Positions 24,393 to 35,201 of a stretch of 64,000 nucleotides of DNA are shown piece by piece. Below the pieces are notes generated by a model. That model had not been told where the DNA came from. It searched no databases and was given only the letters and a program-made list of their open reading frames with translations. Each line of letters starts with the position of its first letter. Position 1 is the first letter of the stretch. The translations under genes were made by a program, and so were the position numbers. The DNA lies in NCBI RefSeq assembly GCF_036898095.1, contig NC_090745.1, forward strand, positions 80,060,154 through 80,124,153, written 5' to 3'. The stretch comes from Palaemon carinicauda (lineage: Eukaryota > Arthropoda > Malacostraca > Decapoda > Palaemonidae).

Positions 24393-25145
24393 TGGCTAAG
24401 GGCAACTGTCTATCATAATAATTTCAATGAACGTTCTGTTAATATAAATAAAGAAATAAATGTACCTTTTCGACCACCATCGAAATTTCCCTAAACACCA
24501 TTCCTTCAAGAGTGCCAGAGGAGTTATGAAAAAAATAATAATTCTGTAGGCACTGAGACTAAGAGATTGACAAATAGACAAAAGACTATTTTCATTCGTG
24601 AGCAATTATCCACGATTGTCTATGTTTGTACAGAAGTCTGAATATAATTCCTTCAACCAAGTAAGAAGGTTGAAATAACATGAGATTTGTGATAAACATA
24701 ATGAGGGACAGAAAGACAAATAAATGAAACACCACAGACGACACTCCTTTATGTACAATTTATAAACATCCCGTTTTTACCATAATGCAATGATAGGATA
24801 ATTATGATAAAAACAATGCCAAACAGATTCCCTACATGCACGCCAACATATGGTGGTCTCCCTTTTACTAAGTTAACTGAAAAATTTTCAACATTATGAA
24901 ATATCTGCAATGATAATTTAAGTTGGAGTTATACACATATGGATAGGCAGATGAATTGTCATCGTAGCTCACATTCAGGCATGAAGGTGTACCTTTGAAT
25001 TAGGTATGATGGAAATCCCTTTACCTGTATATAAGTAGTTGCCAGGAAAAAGTAGTTGTGACAGAGACATTGAGATAAAATCTGTCTTTGCACATATCTA
25101 ATCTGTTCATAGTGGTATACATTTCTAGCAAGTTTTACTCATATC
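24393..25145. other. Unassigned DNA left of element B
   Basis: No gene is recognised. Short frames carry no motif. Confidence 0.5.
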
Positions 25146-25443
25146 TGTGACGGGCCGAGAGAGGCTGTAACTAAGACGGCAGGATTAAAGCAACTGAGTA
25201 ACTTTACTACAAAACATCCGTTTATATATACATAAACTCCAGGCAAAAAGGACATAAAAACATAACAGGCAATTTCCTGTTCAACCGACAACTGGTGCTG
25301 TTGACAGTTAATGGTGAGAAAAACAGACATGTTTATTCAGGTCCCTATCAGTTCGAGGAGAGAAAAGATACAAAGCCTAATATATACAAAAAAAGAAAGA
25401 AATGTTGTTACTATGTACGATTGTGTGACACACGGTCGGTACA
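25146..25443 (-). repeat. Element B 3' LTR
   Basis: This 298 bp repeat starts TGTGACGGGCCGAGAGAGG and ends CGGTCGGTACA. Compared with the 5' LTR it holds about 50 extra bp near 25358-25415 (GAGGAGAGAAAAGATAC and following). Confidence 0.85.
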
Positions 25444-25446
25444 TGG

Positions 25447-25462
25447 CTCCCCCCCCCCCCTT
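25447..25462 (-). other. Element B polypurine tract
   Basis: On the minus strand this gives A/G bases around a run of twelve G immediately inside the 3' LTR. It matches the position of element A's tract. Confidence 0.75.
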
Positions 25463-25481
25463 AAATGACATACTGTACATG

Positions 25482-26520
25482 TTAAAAAGGGCGCCCTGAT
25501 CTAGAGAGGCGAACTGTAGGTGGGTCATCTGGCAGCAGATAAGCAGGTTTTAGACGATCAATGGAGACCCAGTCTTCTTTGCCACGAATGTTTAGTATGA
25601 ATGCTTTCGTACTGTGTCGGATCACAAGGAAAGGGCCCGTGTAAGAAGGCGTTAGCGGTGGCTTGCTAGTATCGTTACGTAGGAAGACGTGCATTGCAGA
25701 GTGCAATTCTGTAGGTATGTGATGCTTCGCTGGGGGCTTGTAAGCCCAGTAGCATGGAGTAAATTTTCCCACGACGTGACGTATGCGCTGGAGATCGTTG
25801 GAGGAGGTTGCAGAAGGAAAAAATTCAGCAGGGACAACCAACGGGTCGCCATACACCATTTCAGCTACCGAGACGTCGATGGCGTCCTCAGGAGTGGTCC
25901 TTAGTCCCAGGAGGACACAGGGAAGCTGAGCAAACCAGTTGGAATCCTTGCAGCGGGACATCAAAGCTGCTTTGAGGGTGCGATGAAAAAGTTCAACCAT
26001 TCCATTGGTAGCGGGGTTGTAGGCAGTTGTCTGATGTAGGGTGATGCCTAGGAGATTCGCTAATGATGTCCACAATCAAGAGGTGAAAGTGGTACCCCTG
26101 TCAGAAGTAATATACTCAGGGATAACAAACCTGGCAATCCATCCTGAGAGTAAGCCAGATGTACATGAGGCGGATGTTGCAGTTTCCATGGGAATGGCTT
26201 CTGGCCAACGAGTGGAGCAGTCAATGACAGTAAACAGGTAACGATGTCCTTGTGATGTGGGTAGGGACCTACAACATCAACGTGAATGTGGGTGAAACGA
26301 TACTGAGGTTGAGGAAAGGTGCCCACTCCTGAATCCGTGTGTCGATGTACTTTGGAAGTTTGGCAGGAAGTACAGGCGCAGACCCAATCCTTAGCATCCT
26401 TAAAATTCCGTGCCAAATGAACTTTGTCTTCAGCAGCTGTGCAGTAGAATGGCACGAGGGATGTGAAAGGCCGTGAATGAAATCAAACACCTATCGGAGC
26501 ATGGGAGCAGGAATCCAAGG
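25482..26520 (-). pseudogene. Element B integrase, frameshifted
   Basis: The longest open part, 25482-26075, covers the C-terminal half of the core and the YTGPFLVIRHS tail. At the catalytic-glutamate region it reads GMVELFHRTLK where A has GMVERFHRTLK, so the glutamate itself stays and the next arginine is lost. The N-terminal zinc region (HGLSHPSCHST) is at about 26430-26490, and the frame shifts just after WHGI near 26405. Another shift follows the first core aspartate (HVDVVGPYP, about 26265-26290). Three frames are therefore needed to follow one domain. Confidence 0.83.
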
Positions 26521-27245
26521 TCGCGGTCTACCAATACTGACATCACAGATGAGGGGGGTGCTGGAGTCGTCGAGGGGGATGTCATCCCAACATAGGGATG
26601 TGCAGGATGTCCTACATGCTTGATACTCTGGATCCTGTCATTAGGCTTCAGCCAAGGCATTGTAATCCAATCCCAGTTGAACGGCAGCCAACGTGTTTCT
26701 TGACGGGTCATCGGCAACAGGATTCCTTTTCCCAGGGACGTGTTGAAGGGTGCAATTGTATTCAGCCACAGCGGAGAGATGTTGGCGTTGACGGGCGGAC
26801 AGACGTTAGACTGTTGAGTGAAGGCGTGCACCAGAGGCATGTGGTCTGTGCAAATGACAAAGGGCGTACCTTCTAAGAAATGGCGAAAATGACGGACAGT
26901 CAAGTGCATCGCCAGCAATTCGCAATCGAAGGTAGAATAACCCGATTCTGCCTTGGACAGTTTTCTGCTGAAGAAGGCCAATGGACAGGGCGATCCATTG
27001 ACCACCTGTTCGAGTACTGCACCAACAGCGACGTCGCTGGCATTGGTGGAGAGGAGAGGGGCATGTGGGATGGGAAAAGTGAGAGCAGCAGCGGTTGATA
27101 GGGCCTTATTTGCATTGCAGAAGGCCGCTTCTTGAAGGGGATCCCACTTCAAGTCTTTTGGCTTGCCCTTGAGAGAGGCGTAGAGGGGACCAAGTGTGGC
27201 GTCAATGGGTGGCAGAAAACTGTGATAATAGTTGATCTTGCCCAA
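26430..27245 (-). pseudogene. Element B RNase H and linker, catalytic Asp lost
   Basis: RNase H would remove the RNA strand of the RNA-DNA hybrid. The frame runs from the RT connection (LKGKPKDLKWDPLQEAAF) into the RNase H start, where the conserved TDAS reads TNAS. Residue 68 is Asn (codon AAT at 27042-27044), a single G-to-A-type change in a catalytic aspartate. ESGYSTFDCELLAM and FVICTDHMPLVHAF follow. After about 26800 the true linker lies in another frame because of a single-base loss in the region before the PGK-type motif. Confidence 0.83.
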
Positions 27246-27880
27246 GAATTCCTGCAGAGCTTTGACGGTCGAGGGCTTGGGGGAAGCTTCTCAAGGAGGG
27301 GATGGACTCCTTCAAGAGTCATGTGGTGCCCTAAGAATGACACTTCATTGGCACCAAAGGTACACTTGTTGTACCGGACTACAAGGCCGTTTTGTTGCAG
27401 GCGGTCGAGCACGATGCGCAGGTAATGGAGGTGTTCCTATTTTGAGGAAAAGAACACAAGTATGTCGTCCACATAACATACACAGAAGGGGAGGTCCCCT
27501 AAGATGCCATCCATGAGACGTTGAAAAGTGGCCCCAGCAATACGAAGGCCAAAACAGGAGTAATTGAAGGTGTATGTACCAAACGGAGTGGTGATGGCAG
27601 TCTTGGGGATGTCTTCTGAGTTCTTAGGCACCTGATAATAGCCTTTCAGGAGGTCGAGCGTGGAGAAAACCTTCAGGTAGGAGGTCACGTCAGCGATGTT
27701 TGGGACCGGGTAGTGATCCGGTTCTGTTTGCATGTTCAGGCGCCTGTATTCCCCACATGGACGGAGGGAACTGTCTTTCTTCAGAACGATGTGTAAGGGT
27801 GACGACCATGGGCTGGAGGCCATTTGGCAAAGGCCCATTTCCTCCATTTCGGCGAATGTCTGTTTGGCAGCTGCCACCAA
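27149..27880 (-). pseudogene. Element B reverse transcriptase, one nonsense codon
   Basis: The RT frame opens with the thumb-side leader (EMEEMGLCQMASSPWSSP), then STLDLLKGYYQVP and the YVDD active site (about 27448-27460). A TAG directly after FFSSK (about 27435-27439) stands where A has a glutamate codon. The same frame reopens as 27412-27149 with LVVRYNKCTFGANEVSFLGH and then frameshifts near 27290. Three residues before VFSTLD are deleted compared with A. Its active-site aspartates are intact. Confidence 0.86.
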
Positions 27881-28247
27881 TCGTTCTGGTGCCAGACGTC
27901 TGAATTTTGCGAAGACTGATAAATACCATGCTTGGCAGGAGCCGTTGGCGTTTGGCGCAGTTCTGGACGGAAAACTTGCAGGTACGCCGTGAGGAGGTGG
28001 GCGTATGCATCCGTGGGTGCGCAGATGTGGAGAGCGAGATTGGAAGGGGCGGGTTGAAGAGATGTCGACATGTACGAGTTTGCGTTAACCAATCGTCGGT
28101 GGGTGACATCGACTAAAGGTGGAAATGAGAGAGGAAATGCGCACCGAGGATTGGCAATGTGATGTCAGCAACGAGAAACTTCCTATTAAATTTACCGTTT
28201 CCAAACGATAATGTGAGGTTCTCGTAACCGTAGGTGGGTATCACAGA

Positions 28248-28550
28248 TCAATTGGTAGCTACCAGGCGGACGTCAGCCGACGTAGACAACCTATGTCGTG
28301 TCCTGAAGAGTTCCCTTGGCAAAAGAGAACGACAAGTACCCATGTCTACCAAAATTCGCACGCCCGTTCCTGCATCATGTAAAAAGAAAAGATTAGAAAC
28401 ACGGGAGGCCACCACCACGAGCGATGGCCTACTTACACGTTTTTTGGCCACTGACAATCCTTGGCTCATTTCTTCGTGGCTGCTCCGAATCTGTAGTGGT
28501 AGTAGCAAAACTGCGGCCGATGGGCGGCAGTAAGTGGTCGTAGAAGTCAT
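28248..28550 (-). pseudogene. Element B aspartic protease with DTG changed to DMG
   Basis: This frame corresponds to the protease frame of A, but the active-site triad reads D-M-G at residues 69-71 (Met codon ATG at 28341-28343 read on the minus strand). The threonine of the DTG motif is almost invariant in retroviral-type proteases, so activity is probably lost. The preceding segment (VASRVSNLFFLHDAGTG) aligns well with A. Confidence 0.83.
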
Positions 28551-28761
28551 TGGTTGGGGCGCGAGCGAGTGGTTGGTGATGGGTGGCTTTGTCGCTGTTG
28601 TGGCACGTCACGGGGTAGGCGTGTATGTCCTACGGTATTCATATCAGCTTCGGTTGACGTTGAATAGGCATCCTCGTCGTCAAGGGTGGAGGCGTTGATG
28701 GGGGTCTTGAATGTCGTGAAGTGGCTGTCCATAGGGGCGTCGACTTTTGTCATCAAGTCCT

Positions 28762-29241
28762 TTATGCGTAAACTATCGACATCGGTATGGCAACGTGTAC
28801 AGGTTCGGGTAAACGGCATACCCAAAGGGCACAAAGTAGGTTCACCTCACAAGGAGAGCCGTCTGCGGCAGGTTGCAGGTGAGTGATACTGATCATTTCC
28901 CTGAGGGCGAGCGAAGCCCATTGCTCACCCAACGGTTGTTGAGAGAGCTGAAAAAGCTTTGCTATATGGGCAGCTAGCAACGGCAAGTACTGCTGCAGAA
29001 GGTGTGTTTTGAGGGCATCATACACTATTGTGGTGTCTCCTTGTTCACAAAGCCAGTCGGATATTTCCGGGAAGGTGTCCTCAAATATCGCTACGAGAAC
29101 ATAATCTGCTTTGGTGGTTGAGCGAGTCACGTCCTTGATGTGGAACTGGACTTCTGCGCGCTGAAACCAAGCAAACGCCTCTCCACTGGTGAACGACGAA
29201 AGTTTCAATTGTGCGGCGCCAACTTCCATGGAGTCCGCCAT
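28762..29241 (-). pseudogene. Element B gag (159 codons)
   Basis: Gag is the structural protein of the particle. The frame starts at a true ATG at 29241 (MADSMEVGAAQLKL) and is open to 28762, through AWFQRAEVQFHIKDVTRS, DYVLVAIFEDTFPEI, DWLCEQGDT, LQLSQ-type sequence, LALREMISITHLQPAADG and LPEPVHVAIP. It is the best-preserved gag of the four related elements. The downstream part, about 28430-28760, continues in other frames up to the protease. No CCHC zinc knuckle is visible. Confidence 0.85.
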
Positions 29242-29303
29242 AGTACCAATAACGGGGGGCCGATGTTAGGTGGGAGGAGCGAGTCGACTTCCGGGGTTAC
29301 CAA

Positions 29304-29550
29304 TATGATGGGCCGTGAGAGGCTGTGACTAAGAAGGCAGGATGAAAGCAACTGAGTAACTTTATTACAGAACATCCGTTTATATATACATAAACTCCAG
29401 GCAAAAAGGACATAAAACACAACAGGCAATTTCATGTTCAACCGATAACCGGTGCTGTTAACAGTTAACGGTTAGAAAAACACACATGTTTATTCAGGTC
29501 CCTATCAGTGCGAACGACTATGTACGATCGTGTGACACACAGTTGGTACA
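29304..29550 (-). repeat. Element B 5' LTR
   Basis: This 247 bp repeat aligns with 25146-25443 except for an internal deletion of about 50 bp. Its inner end reads TATGATGGGCCG, where the other LTR has TGTGACGGGCCG. The outer end is CACACAGTTGGTACA. Primer-site sequence (TTGGTAACCCCGGAAGTCG on the minus strand) adjoins at about 29285-29303. Confidence 0.83.
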
Positions 29551-31437
29551 TATCCTTAACAGCAGACTATCGGGGAGATTCAATTGCAAAAAATTAACTG
29601 CGATGAGTTCTCGTTATACACTTTTATGTATACTGGGCTTATTTGTTTCCTACAAAATTTATATAAAACTCTCTCAACCATGTACTAGTGGTTAAAATGA
29701 TAATGTAATTTATACAGAATCATTAAGAAAGTGCCAGATGGACATTTACATACAATTGTCTACCTATGTACTAATTTTACTGATGGCATGGCATGTGTGA
29801 CACCTATACGTGCATATCTATGCATGGACTATCCTATTACTACGTTTAAGGAAATTTCCTCAGCCATATAGCTTTAAGTGGGGAAGATAGATAGTGATGG
29901 ACGTTCAGATAGCACTATCGTTAGCTCTCATCTAGTCATTGTGGTTCGCCTTTGACCCTAATCTGATTGAAATCTTTTCGACTACAAGAGATATGGTGGG
30001 TGGGAAAGCTTCTGTAACAGGCAAACAGTTTTGTAATAACCGTGCCACCAATATTCAATAATGGTGGTTTACTTTTATCTAAAGTACCTTCAACTAGGTA
30101 GAGGAGTTACCAGAGGGGGAAAGTGACAGATTTGCAAACAAAAAGGGACTGAAAAATTATCTCCTATTATGCACCTTTGCAAAAACTGACAAATCTATTC
30201 AATCGTTGTTTGGTGTGTTACGGCAGAAAGATAAGTGCGACAAGCCATGCTGAGTGACATATTTTTTACCAAGTGTGATCAAAATAATTTCAAATATGTA
30301 AATGGACTGCATTTAAAGCTACTGTTATCGGACCTGTGTTAAAATGACTAAGTATGCATTGAATGAAATATAGTTGTTTGCAAAGAGGGAAATACATGGG
30401 TAGCACAGGTGTCACCATTTGGAAGTTGGTCTGATTTCTTTTTTTATTTTTGTTATACAGGAGTTGACCAAGCACCAGCACTCAATGAGCAATTTATATA
30501 CCTCTCTCACGTTCAATAGGCCTCGATATATCAAGCCTAAAAATTATAGCTAGACGATCATTTTTGGCACAGAAATAAGGAAGTTGTAAAAGTGCAGAAG
30601 CCTGCAGCAGCAGCAGCAAAATGAAATACAATTCTCCTAAATATGCCATATTTAGTTTAATAACAATATACATTATTAGTATTCGTCGGTATATATTAAG
30701 ATGAAAACACAAGAAAGTTGAAATTACTCGAAAAATATCTTTACAAAAGTTATTTTGCTCGAAAATATATATCTGATGGAAATCAACAATTCAAACATTA
30801 TAAAGCAAAGCTATGATATTGGTCGTTTGAATGAAATGAAATGTATGACTAGATTGATGAAGTAAAATATTGTTTATTCTACCAAATAAACTGTCAATGA
30901 TTATTATGCCCCTTTTCAAAAAACTACATCTATAACAAGAACATTTTTCGAATAATCCACCTTTCAATTATTTCTAAATAATGCTGATATGGTAATATCA
31001 GTTATCACTGAAATTACATTTAACGTATTCTTCATTAAATATTATATACTATTCCTCGAATCATGCACAACTTCGAACTTCAGAAATCTATAATCAACGG
31101 ACATATGTCTCTTGATTTGGACGTGGAATGAAATGTTACTCACTCTTCTAAACTAAGGTAGAAACAAAGGACATGAGTGTTATTAATTAACCTTGAATAT
31201 GCATCGTAATTTTGCTACCTCTGTTTGGGTATAATCAGGTTGAGCTGATCCCCTCGACAAAAAATAAATCTAAGAAAATTTATATTTTGCCGAAATCTTT
31301 ATACTTGTTCTTTGTAATAATAATTTGAACATTACTAAACACTACTGAGGAAGTAACAAAACCAATCTGCAAAATAAAATTTAGTAGGAATAAATTTATA
31401 TGGTAAGTATAGAAAAGTCTTCACCTAAACATCATAA
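29551..31437. other. Unassigned DNA right of element B
   Basis: About 1.9 kb shows no recognisable domain. Short frames at 30290-30481 and 30494-30712 (both minus) have no motif, and there is no obvious simple repeat. Confidence 0.5.
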
Positions 31438-31445
31438 CCCTTTTA

Positions 31446-31739
31446 CCCCCAGGCTATTTGGAAATTTCCAACCCTTAACCCCCAAGGGGTTATTTTTTTC
31501 CCCAGCACATTTTGCAGTATATTCTTTTTTTTTTTTTAAATTGGTCTAACAGACTTAATTTTTGTCATAGAGAGGTCAGGTTGGTCTCATTCTCTTGGAA
31601 AATGCCTGAATTTTCTAAAAAAAAATTATCAAAAATATGAAAAAAAAATTTTATAGCATTTTTTTGCAAGGACGTACCGGTACGTGCATGGGGGTAAAGG
31701 GATGGCTTTTGTGAAACGTACCAGTACGGCCTTTGGGGG
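31446..31739. mobile_element. MITE-like repeat with CCCCC termini
   Basis: The termini are inverted: CCCCCA at the left and a matching TGGGGG at the right, inside a wider TTTTACCCCC / GGGGGTTAAAA symmetry. The right flank is TTAA (31740-31743) and the left flank TTTTA, which would fit a TTAA target with one change, as in piggyBac-type elements. The interior has two imperfect palindromes (GGACGTACCGGTACGTGC near 31671 and ACGTACCAGTACGG near 31715) and another TTAACCCCCAAGG word near 31478. There is no coding sequence. From memory it resembles a common shrimp repeat. Confidence 0.5.
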
Positions 31740-33043
31740 TTAAAAGAAAAAAAAATATTTTGAAGATAAAAAAAAAATGTATTCAGTTCCTTGGATGTTT
31801 TGGCAACATTTTCTAACATACATGGTGGGGCTGGGTCATTTTAGCGAGATTTCTGAAAGGAGTTAAAAGTAAAAATAAAAGATATATAAAAATTTCTACA
31901 ATGCTTTTGGATCACTAAACGAAATAGCCAGTGGCTTTTTTTTTACAAAATAAAGTCATATTGTGGGTCAACGGATATATTTTACATACTATGCACTAAA
32001 ATGCTACTTGGTGTTTTATCAGGGGCCAAATATAGATGTCTTATTTTTGTTTTGTTTCTGATAGGTTGTATAATGATAATTTCACTGAATAATCAGGTAT
32101 CTATTCGTGAATAACGTATTTATGCAGGAAGATATACAAAAATATCATAAATTCTATAATGAATGTGGATACATAATGTACCAATTTACTTGTCAAATAT
32201 ATCTACTAACCGTAGACTACACCAACTCAATACTACCAAATCTGCTACCTGGAATAAAGGACGGGTATCTCCATTTCAAAGTGTTACTTACTTATCTGAA
32301 TACTCGTTGAATACATTAAAAAAGTTATGGTGGGAGCCTGTGTGTATTTAAATTATTTAGCAAGTATAAAATCAAACTTATGAAAGGAGAATAATTATTC
32401 TAAACGACGTTAACATAGAATAAATGGCAAAATTAAAAAATGTTTTGAGATTAAAAACTTAATAACAACGTATATGTAAACAAGTAAATAAGAACACGAA
32501 ATTCTCATTTTGATTACTTGCTAACATTAACCTCACGTCCATTTTAGGCACAAGGTAATTTAATGCTGCACACATACAGATGCATAACATTTCAAACATG
32601 CTGTTTTGCCTGTGGTACTCCTTAGGTGGGAAGCCTTGGCAGCGTATCTTCTTCGGTAGCTTGATGTGGCAATAGAGATTTGGAGGGCCAAATTGACTGT
32701 CGACCGCCTTGAAAGTGTCTTGCATGAGTTGGCAGAGTCCCTTGAAATACCTAGCAGAATGTGTTTTATCCTGATGCTTCTTCACTTGGCGAGAACACAA
32801 ATGAAATGCAATGACCTTGTGGAATGTTCGCCTTTGCATACTCTTGACGAGGGACATGGCCGTTTACATAATATAGGAACGGACAATTACTATATTCAGT
32901 ATACCATAAAAGACACAGCAGCCAGCTTCGTGTCTTACAGATGCAATATGATGTAGCACATATATGATCAAATCTGTCTTCACCTCGTCGTGTAAAACAT
33001 ATGGATGGCCATCTTCCTATTCTCTAATTCTGAAGATGGGAAC
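31740..33043. other. Unassigned DNA with unrecognised open frames
   Basis: There is no identified gene. The least repetitive open frame of the region is minus-strand 32459-32857 (132 codons, with a basic, Cys/His-containing translation). A plus-strand frame of 96 codons overlaps it at 32666-32956. I recognise neither. The area is not simple sequence, so an exon fragment or old transposon piece is possible. Confidence 0.35.
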
Positions 33044-33239
33044 TGTGCGGGTAAGCTGTAAGATGATAACTGAGAGGCGATGCAAATGTAACTGACTTTA
33101 TTTCAATAGATAGCGAGTTTACATGCAAGAAGTTCTGTACTAGAAAATCACAAAAATTAAAAGAAATAATAATTCATGAAAGGCAGGCTTAAATAGATGC
33201 ATTTAACAGTAAGGGTAGAGCAAGATAAAACAGTGTACA
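33044..33239 (-). repeat. Element C 3' LTR
   Basis: It starts TGTGCGGGTAAGCTGTAAG and ends CAGTGTACA. It matches 41389 onward through words such as GATAACTGAGAG, TGACTTTATTTCAA, AGATAGC and AATAATTCATGAAA. Element C RNase H sequence resumes about 15 bp beyond it, so the whole integrase region has been deleted. Confidence 0.75.
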
Positions 33240-33254
33240 AGTGAAAAAAAAACA

Positions 33255-34102
33255 ATGTCACTGGCATCAGTGGAGAGTAGGAGAGATGCATGTGGCACGG
33301 GAAAAGGGAGAGCAGCACCAGTTGATAGGGCATTCTTTACGCTGCAGAGGGCTGGTTCCTGAAGGGGACCCCACTTCAGGGCTTTTGATTTGCCCTTGAA
33401 GGAGACGTAGAAGGGGGCAAGAGTGGTGGTGATGACTGGCAGGAACCGGTGATAACAGTTTATTATGTCCAAGAATTCTAATAGTGCTTTGAAGATCAAA
33501 GGCATGAAGTTCTAAGGGAGTGGATGAACACCAGGAGTGATGTCGAGTCCCAAGAACAATACTTCATTGGAGCCAAAGGCACACTTGTCGTATCAGACTA
33601 CATGGCCATTCTGTTGTAGGTGGTTCAGCACGATATGTAGGCGACAGTGGTGTTCCTCTTTTTAGGAGGAGAACATGTAACATGCACAGGTGGGGAGGTC
33701 CCCTAAGATGCTACCCATGAGGTGTTGAAAAGTGACCCCAGCATTATGAAGGCCAAAACAGGAGTAATTGAATGTGTTTTTACCAAAGGGAGTGTTGATG
33801 GTGGTCTTGAGGATGTCTTCTGGGTTCATGGGCACCTGATAATACCCCTTCGAAAGGTCGAGTGTAGAAAAAACCTTCGCTTTTTGCATATATGACGTCA
33901 TGTGGGTGATGTTTGGGAGGGGATAGTGATCCAGTTCTGTCTGCATGTTCAAAAGCCTGTAATCCCCACACAGACGCATGAAGCCATCTTTCTTCAGGAC
34001 GTTGCGTAAGGGTGACAACCATGCGCTTAAGGCCTTCTGGCAAAGGCACATTTCTTCCATTTCTTTGAACATTCTTTTATTGGCTGCCAAACGATCTGGT
34101 GG
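33255..34102 (-). pseudogene. Element C reverse transcriptase with YVDD deleted, RNase H truncated
   Basis: Two open segments, 33662-34090 and 33203-33505, follow the RT of A and B: EMEEMCLCQKALSAW, LDLSKGYYQVPMNPED, FGKNTFNYSCFGL, then LLSTDASD at the RNase H start. At the catalytic site the sequence goes from CACYM directly to FSS. About 18 nt that encode the VDD-containing core in A (plus strand near 33672) are absent. Near 33560-33600 there are further stops. RNase H ends after TDASDI at about 33255, where the LTR side begins. A polymerase from this copy could not work. Confidence 0.85.
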
Positions 34103-34145
34103 TGTGGAGGATTAATTTTTTCTCTATTTTTATTTTTTTTTTACT

Positions 34146-34238
<93 letters not shown>

Positions 34239-35104
34239 GTTAGTGTAATGATTGTTTGTTGTGAGAAAGACTGTTAGTATAACTGAAGTTGTTTGTTTAT
34301 TTTTAGCTAGGTTATGACAGTGGCGAATGTCTTAAGCGAATGCTCTTTTTTATTTGATTACCGCAAGAGGCAGTTGTGATTTCATTGCTGGATATATTTA
34401 CTTTATATTATTTCGACCAGCATGGAAGTGAATATTTATTTCTAAAGCCACAATTCCTACTTAGGAGAGATCAAATTAGAGTTTTGAATGCTGATATATT
34501 GTTGCTGACCTGGATTGTGTTTATGGACCTGATTGGATGGTTCTGTAGATCTGGAGGATATAGATGCCGTAGCGATCCAGCCCGGTTGAAGGAATTTGTT
34601 TGGATTATTGATGATGATGATGATGATGATAACGCTAACAACCCAAATCAATTAATACAGTTGTGTATTGATATTTGTTAGTGTTTCGGCTGCTTCAGTG
34701 TTGTGGTTTTGGGCTATAAAAGGCTGTTGGCCCTTGTGTGGACGAGGGTGTCCATTCAGAAACATATACAATATTTACGTTTATATTTGTGGTTGAAGTG
34801 AATTTTAGTTTTAGGTTTTGTTTTTCATTGACTATTTGAATGTGTTTTCCATGCACAGTAGGTTAAGATTGTAGTACTAAGTTATAATATGTTTTTGGTT
34901 ATGGAATATGATTGGTGATTTTTAGTATTACGTGATTGATTTAGTTTCAAGAAATATAGTTTTAAGGTTATGTTTTGTTTTTATGTCCTTTTTGTCCAAG
35001 AGTCCCGCTGCAGATGACGTAAGGGGAAAGTTTGTATTGAGGAAAAATTTGTCAGTTGGAGTGATTCAAGGTTGTGGGGGTTGTTCTTGTGACATTGCGC
35101 CACA
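34103..35104 (+). repeat. Element D 5' LTR (about 1.0 kb)
   Basis: It starts TGTGGAGGATTAATT and ends TTGCGCCACA. It contains a long (GA)n at 34149-34234 and a (GAT)n at about 34605-34630. Only its last ~330 bp can be matched to the right LTR (TGATTCAAGGTTGTGGGGG, GTTCTTGTGACAT and other words), because the right one is truncated at its 5' side. Confidence 0.75.
34149..34234. repeat. (GA)n microsatellite inside element D LTR
   Basis: About 43 GA units lie in the upstream part of the LTR. Confidence 0.95.
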
Positions 35105-35110
35105 TTATTT

Positions 35111-35128
35111 TGGCGCCCAAACAGGGAC
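35111..35128 (+). other. Element D primer-binding site, tRNA-Lys-like
   Basis: The site reads TGGCGCCCAAACAGGGAC, six bases after the LTR end. It differs at one position from the 18-nt complement of the 3' end of tRNA-Lys(UUU), the primer class used by lentiviruses and some gypsy elements. The position and TGG start make this a strong primer-site call; the tRNA assignment is from memory. Confidence 0.75.
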
Positions 35129-35201
35129 TGACAAGGTGGGATTGGAAGTTGGACACTTGGACAAAGGACTGAATTAGGATTAGAAATTAGATTTAAGGTT
35201 G

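Larger units (their letters stand above)
25146..29550 (-). mobile_element. Ty3/gypsy LTR retrotransposon B (minus strand)
   Basis: The order is the same as in element A and the coding parts are similar, but the LTR is of a different subtype. On the minus strand it reads LTR, primer site, gag, protease, RT, RNase H, integrase, polypurine tract, LTR. The four bases TATC flank both ends (25142-25145 and 29551-29554), a likely 4-bp target duplication. Coding regions are broken by several frameshifts, a nonsense codon and catalytic substitutions, so it is dead. There is no envelope gene. Confidence 0.9.

Noticed and set aside
34376..34681. 101-codon plus-strand frame with an aspartate run
   Set aside because: It lies inside the element D LTR, and the Asp run is a (GAT)n microsatellite.
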